A program made the translations under genes and the position numbers. Below are positions 5,953 through 8,779 of a DNA stretch of 8,779 nucleotides, piece by piece (the stretch's first letter is position 1; every line of letters starts with the position of its first letter). The notes below the pieces were generated by a model, which worked only from the letters and a program-made list of their open reading frames with translations, did no database searches and was not told the DNA's origin. The stretch is from Candidatus Symbiothrix sp. (GTDB lineage Bacteria > Bacteroidota > Bacteroidia > Bacteroidales > Azobacteroidaceae), in assembly GCA_031284765.1 (NCBI GenBank), contig JAITXK010000071.1, positions 1 to 8,779 on the forward strand, written 5' to 3'.

Positions 5953-7764
5953 CTATTCGTCATACAGTTTATTAATCACTTCTTTGTATTTTTCGGAGAT
6001 GAATGCCCGCTTCATTTTGAGCGTATTGGTCAGTTCGCCGGTTTGAATTGTGAACGGTTCGGGCAACAAGGCAAAACGCTTGATTTGCTCGTAATTGGCA
6101 AATTCATGCTGCATTTCCTGAATGTCTTTGTCAAATAATGCTTTGATTCTCGGATTGTTGCACAAATCTTCAGACGTATCGTAAGCAATGGAATGGGCAT
6201 TGGCAAATTTCTTGATTTCCGCAAAAAGGGGAATAATCAAAGCGGTAACGTATTTCTTCCGGTCAGCAATGATAATTGCCGAATCCACGTATTTGTTGTT
6301 CATCAACCGCATTTCCAACTGTTGCGGGGCGATGTATTTGCCGTTCGAGGTTTTATACAAATCCTTGATGCGTTCTGTGAGAATAACACCTTGCTTTTCA
6401 GTCAAATAACCCGCATCTCCGGTTCGGAAGAAACCGTCTTTGGTAAAGGCGGCCGCCGTAGCTTCGGGTTTCTTGTAATATTCCTTCATGATGGCCGCCG
6501 ACCGGACTTGAATTTCATTGTCATCTCCGATGCGGACTTCGGTTTGAGGCATCACTTTGCCAACCGTTCCGATTTCAAAATCTACCGGAGGAAAACAACT
6601 GACGGTTGCCAGCGTTTCAGTCAATCCGTAACCGTAAACCAACGGAATATTAACCGATTGCAACAGGACATGGATTTGATCGGACAAAGCTGCACCCGCT
6701 ACCGGAAAAACGATGCCTCGTTCAATGCCTATTGTTTTTTTCAATATCCGATAGATGGTTTTATCGTAAAAGCCAAACTTTCGCCGTAAAAGCCAAGGGG
6801 CTTTTTTGCCCTGATTGACAAAATCCAACTGGTGTCTTTTGCCGGTTTTGATGGCATCTTTGAAGAGCGCCTTCAAAATCACGCTCGATGTGTCGATTTT
6901 ATCCTGTACGCCTGCATAGACTTTTTCCCAAAAACGGGGCACACTGCACATCGCCTGCGGATGAACTTCACGGATGTAAGTCTGTATTTCCTTGGGGTCG
7001 TAAGCAATGGCTAAACGACATCCCCTGTGAAGGCAATAAATTGACCATGCTTTTTCAAACACATGCGCCAAAGGCAGGAAACTCATGGACAAAAAGCGCT
7101 GCGGGAGATAGGTCAAACGCTCATCGTGGGTATGCATGATGAACTTATAATTGGCATGAGTCAAGACGACGCCCTTCGGCTCGCCCGTCGTTCCGGAAGT
7201 ATATATAATGTGTGCCGTATCCTCGTCCTGCACTGCTTTCATTCGCTTTTCGACCGAAATAATATCTTGCGAATTGCGGTTTTTAGGCGAACAAAAGGTT
7301 TCGAAATACAGCGTGGTTTTATCGTCTTCGGACAATTTCACCTCACTGTCGAGTACTATCAACTGTTTCAGAAATTTGCTTTCCCGCAAAACCTGTAAAG
7401 CATTGTTGTATTGCCACTGGTCGCCCACAAACAAGACAGCTATTTCAGATTCATTCATAATATAGGTAATTTGTGGAATGGAAGCCGTGGCATACATCGG
7501 AACAACCGCTGCCCGATTGGCAAATGCACCGAAATCAACGAATAGACATTCGGCTCTGTTTTGTGTGTAAATACCTATGTTTGAGTTTGGTTTGACTCCT
7601 ACATGGCAGAGCGCATGCGCAACCATCATCACCTTTTTTGAAAAACCGGACCAAGAAACAGATTGCCACGTACCGTTTTCCTGATTCCGAACCTGAATGA
7701 CTTCTTCCTCTCCATATTGCTTCGCTTGTTTATGTACGAGTTCAGCCAAATGATAATACTCCAT
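5953..7764 (-). CDS. fadD: Long-chain acyl-CoA synthetase (AMP-forming fatty acid-CoA ligase)
   Basis: This ANL-superfamily adenylating enzyme of 603 residues, numbered from the ATG at 7764, activates fatty acids to acyl-CoA through an acyl-adenylate. Motifs in order are the P-loop IIYTSGTTGEPKG (186-198), FLPLAHVFEK (from about 229), YGYGLTET (377-384), FRTGDAG (446-452), ERIKDLYKTSNGKYIAPQ (464-481, hinge region) and the C-terminal catalytic lysine in LTNTLKMKR (Lys583). The size and FLPLAHVFE segment fit long-chain ligases rather than acetyl-CoA synthetase; chain-length preference is not readable. It may work in phospholipid remodelling or fatty acid uptake, as no beta-oxidation genes are nearby. 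The frame also opens at 7791, but that extension would overlap the promoter -7 box, so MEYYHLAELV at 7764 is chosen. It is the first gene of the leftward unit with argS and the membrane protein. The symbol names the family and is not a proven orthologue. Confidence 0.93.
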   Translation of the reverse strand: MEYYHLAELVHKQAKQYGEEEVIQVRNQENGTWQSVSWSGFSKKVMMVAHALCHVGVKPNSNIGIYTQNRAECLFVDFGAFANRAAVVPMYATASIPQITYIMNESEIAVLFVGDQWQYNNALQVLRESKFLKQLIVLDSEVKLSEDDKTTLYFETFCSPKNRNSQDIISVEKRMKAVQDEDTAHIIYTSGTTGEPKGVVLTHANYKFIMHTHDERLTYLPQRFLSMSFLPLAHVFEKAWSIYCLHRGCRLAIAYDPKEIQTYIREVHPQAMCSVPRFWEKVYAGVQDKIDTSSVILKALFKDAIKTGKRHQLDFVNQGKKAPWLLRRKFGFYDKTIYRILKKTIGIERGIVFPVAGAALSDQIHVLLQSVNIPLVYGYGLTETLATVSCFPPVDFEIGTVGKVMPQTEVRIGDDNEIQVRSAAIMKEYYKKPEATAAAFTKDGFFRTGDAGYLTEKQGVILTERIKDLYKTSNGKYIAPQQLEMRLMNNKYVDSAIIIADRKKYVTALIIPLFAEIKKFANAHSIAYDTSEDLCNNPRIKALFDKDIQEMQHEFANYEQIKRFALLPEPFTIQTGELTNTLKMKRAFISEKYKEVINKLYDE

Positions 7765-7788
7765 GCCTATTTTTATCTGTTTGAGGCG

Positions 7789-7796
7789 CAAAAGTA
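7789..7796 (-). promoter_or_regulatory. Bacteroidota-type -7 box for the fadD-argS unit
   Basis: Read on the minus strand this is TACTTTTG, an exact match to the TAnnTTTG box of Bacteroidota housekeeping promoters. Transcription would start near 7783, giving a leader of roughly 20 bases to the ATG at 7764. No good TTTG-like -33 element is seen at the usual spacing, so the call rests on the -7 box and its position. Confidence 0.6.
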
Positions 7797-7809
7797 CGGT
7801 TTTTTATTC

Positions 7810-7817
7810 TAACTTTG
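7810..7817 (+). promoter_or_regulatory. Bacteroidota-type -7 box for the M20 deacylase gene
   Basis: The plus strand reads TAACTTTG, an exact match to TAnnTTTG. The expected start near 7823 leaves only about a dozen bases before the ATG at 7836, consistent with the absence of a Shine-Dalgarno. The nearest TTTG upstream (7780-7783) is 26 bases away, longer than the usual gap of about 20, so the -33 element is weak or absent. Confidence 0.55.
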
Positions 7818-7835
7818 TAGAAATTATTGAAAATA

Positions 7836-8779
7836 ATGAATCCGGTTCATCTTTTAAAACAACTTATCGCCATCCCGTCCTTCAGTAGGGAGGAAACGCT
7901 TGCGGCCGATTTATTGGAGGCTTCGCTTATTGAAGAAAAATTAAGGCCCCGGCGGATAGGAAATAACCTGTATGTCTGCTCGCGACAGTGGGACGAAAAA
8001 AAGCCGACCATTTTACTTAATTCGCACATCGACACCGTCAAGGCAGTAGCAGGATGGACAAAAGACCCGTTTTCCCCTCTGGAAGAGAACGGAAAATTAT
8101 ATGGTTTGGGCAGTAATGATGCAGGCGCTTCGCTGGTTTCTTTGCTGCAAACATTTATTTTATTGAACGGACAGGAAGAACCAAACAATTTCATCTTTTT
8201 AGCGTCCTGCGAAGAAGAAGTTTCTGGAAAAGGCGGCCTCGAATCCGTGTTGCCGGAATTGCCACCGGTTGCATTTGCCCTTGTCGGCGAACCCACTGGC
8301 ATGCAACCCGCCATCGCCGAACGCGGATTGATGGTTTTGGACGGCAAAGTCACCGGCCAATCGGGTCACGCGGCGCGAAACGAGGGCGACAATGCCATTT
8401 ACAAAGCCCTTCCGATAATCGAATGGTTCCAAAACCTGCAATTTCCCTTGCAAAGCGAGTTGTTGGGCGCGGTAAAATCGACCGTTACGCTGATTCAGTC
8501 AGGCACGCAACACAATGTCATTCCTGACCTTTGCACGTTTACGGTGGACGTTCGCAGTAACGAATTTTACAGCAACGAAACATTATTCCACTATATATCC
8601 CAACATTGCGGTTGCGAGATTCAGGCGCGGTCGTCCCGGTTAAATTCATCGCGCATCAATACGGAACATCCCCTGGTACAACGTGCTAAAACCATAGGAT
8701 TGAAACCGTTCGGTTCTCCCACGCTTTCCGACCAGGCACTGATGCCCTTTCCGTCTTTGAAAATTGGACCGGGCGATTC
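7836..8779 (+). CDS. M20-family metallo-deacylase, ArgE/DapE type (3'-truncated)
   Basis: The frame opens at ATG 7836 (MNPVHLLKQLIAIPSFSREE) and runs uninterrupted off the window edge after 314 codons; family members are typically about 350-370 residues, so some 40-50 are missing. It shows the M20 metallopeptidase pattern: LNSHIDTV (His64 metal ligand, Asp66), GLGSNDAGAS (bridging Asp95), SCEEEVSGKGG (general-base Glu127 and metal-binding Glu128), GEPTG (Glu152) and the dimerisation-domain GHAARNEGDNAI (His178). The last metal histidine would lie just beyond the edge. Relatives remove acyl groups from N-acylornithine, N-acylcitrulline or N-succinyl-diaminopimelate. In Bacteroides, arginine synthesis runs through N-succinylornithine and N-succinylcitrulline, so a desuccinylase or deacetylase of acylcitrulline is an attractive but unproven role. 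It diverges from fadD; no arginine biosynthesis gene is visible downstream to confirm. Confidence 0.88.
   Translation, partial: MNPVHLLKQLIAIPSFSREETLAADLLEASLIEEKLRPRRIGNNLYVCSRQWDEKKPTILLNSHIDTVKAVAGWTKDPFSPLEENGKLYGLGSNDAGASLVSLLQTFILLNGQEEPNNFIFLASCEEEVSGKGGLESVLPELPPVAFALVGEPTGMQPAIAERGLMVLDGKVTGQSGHAARNEGDNAIYKALPIIEWFQNLQFPLQSELLGAVKSTVTLIQSGTQHNVIPDLCTFTVDVRSNEFYSNETLFHYISQHCGCEIQARSSRLNSSRINTEHPLVQRAKTIGLKPFGSPTLSDQALMPFPSLKIGPGD

Noticed and set aside
6193..6789. 198-codon plus-strand open frame opposite the acyl-CoA synthetase gene
   Set aside because: Entirely antisense to conserved ligase motifs, with no recognisable protein features or initiation signal.
7823..7837. Inverted repeat ATTATT-GAA-AATAAT over the deacylase start codon
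   Set aside because: It has only A-T pairs in an AT-rich leader and is expected by chance; the hairpin would not be stable.
7847..8353. 168-codon minus-strand open frame opposite the M20 deacylase gene
   Set aside because: The plus-strand frame shows M20 metal-binding motifs throughout, while the minus-strand translation has none.

Overview
The window looks like chromosomal core-metabolism DNA from a member of the Bacteroidales (Bacteroidota). The evidence is a DAHP synthase with chorismate mutase fused at its C-terminus, weak or absent Shine-Dalgarno sequences before most genes, and two copies of the Bacteroidota-type -7 promoter box (TAnnTTTG) in the one divergent intergenic region. Genus and species cannot be fixed from the sequence. 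Genes are tightly packed: no gap between coding regions exceeds about 75 bases. No tRNA, rRNA, CRISPR array, insertion sequence, phage gene or canonical intrinsic terminator was seen.

Left block, + strand, 1-3418: a four-gene aromatic amino acid operon. In order it holds the C-terminal ACT domain of prephenate dehydratase (pheA, cut by the window edge), a fold-type I PLP aminotransferase, a fused DAHP synthase/chorismate mutase, and prephenate dehydrogenase (tyrA). Together these cover entry to the shikimate pathway (DAHP synthase), its exit at chorismate (mutase), and the branch from prephenate to phenylalanine and tyrosine, with an aminotransferase able to supply a transamination step.

Middle block, - strand, 7764 down to 3422: a long-chain acyl-CoA synthetase (fadD-type), arginyl-tRNA synthetase (argS), and an unrecognised single-pass membrane-anchored protein, spaced 16 and 31 bases apart and probably co-transcribed. 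This unit converges on tyrA with only three bases between stop codons.

Right block, + strand, 7836 to the edge: the first 314 codons of an M20-family deacylase of the ArgE/DapE type, diverging from fadD across a 71-base promoter region.

The genes are conventional and I see no clear undescribed multi-gene system. The most interesting non-coding structure is a 68-bp imperfect palindrome with 9-10-base internal periodicity. It straddles the aminotransferase stop codon and the gap before the DAHP synthase gene. Secondary points are overlapping back-to-back promoters between fadD and the deacylase gene, a slippage-prone purine repeat at the aminotransferase start, and the uncharacterised membrane protein.
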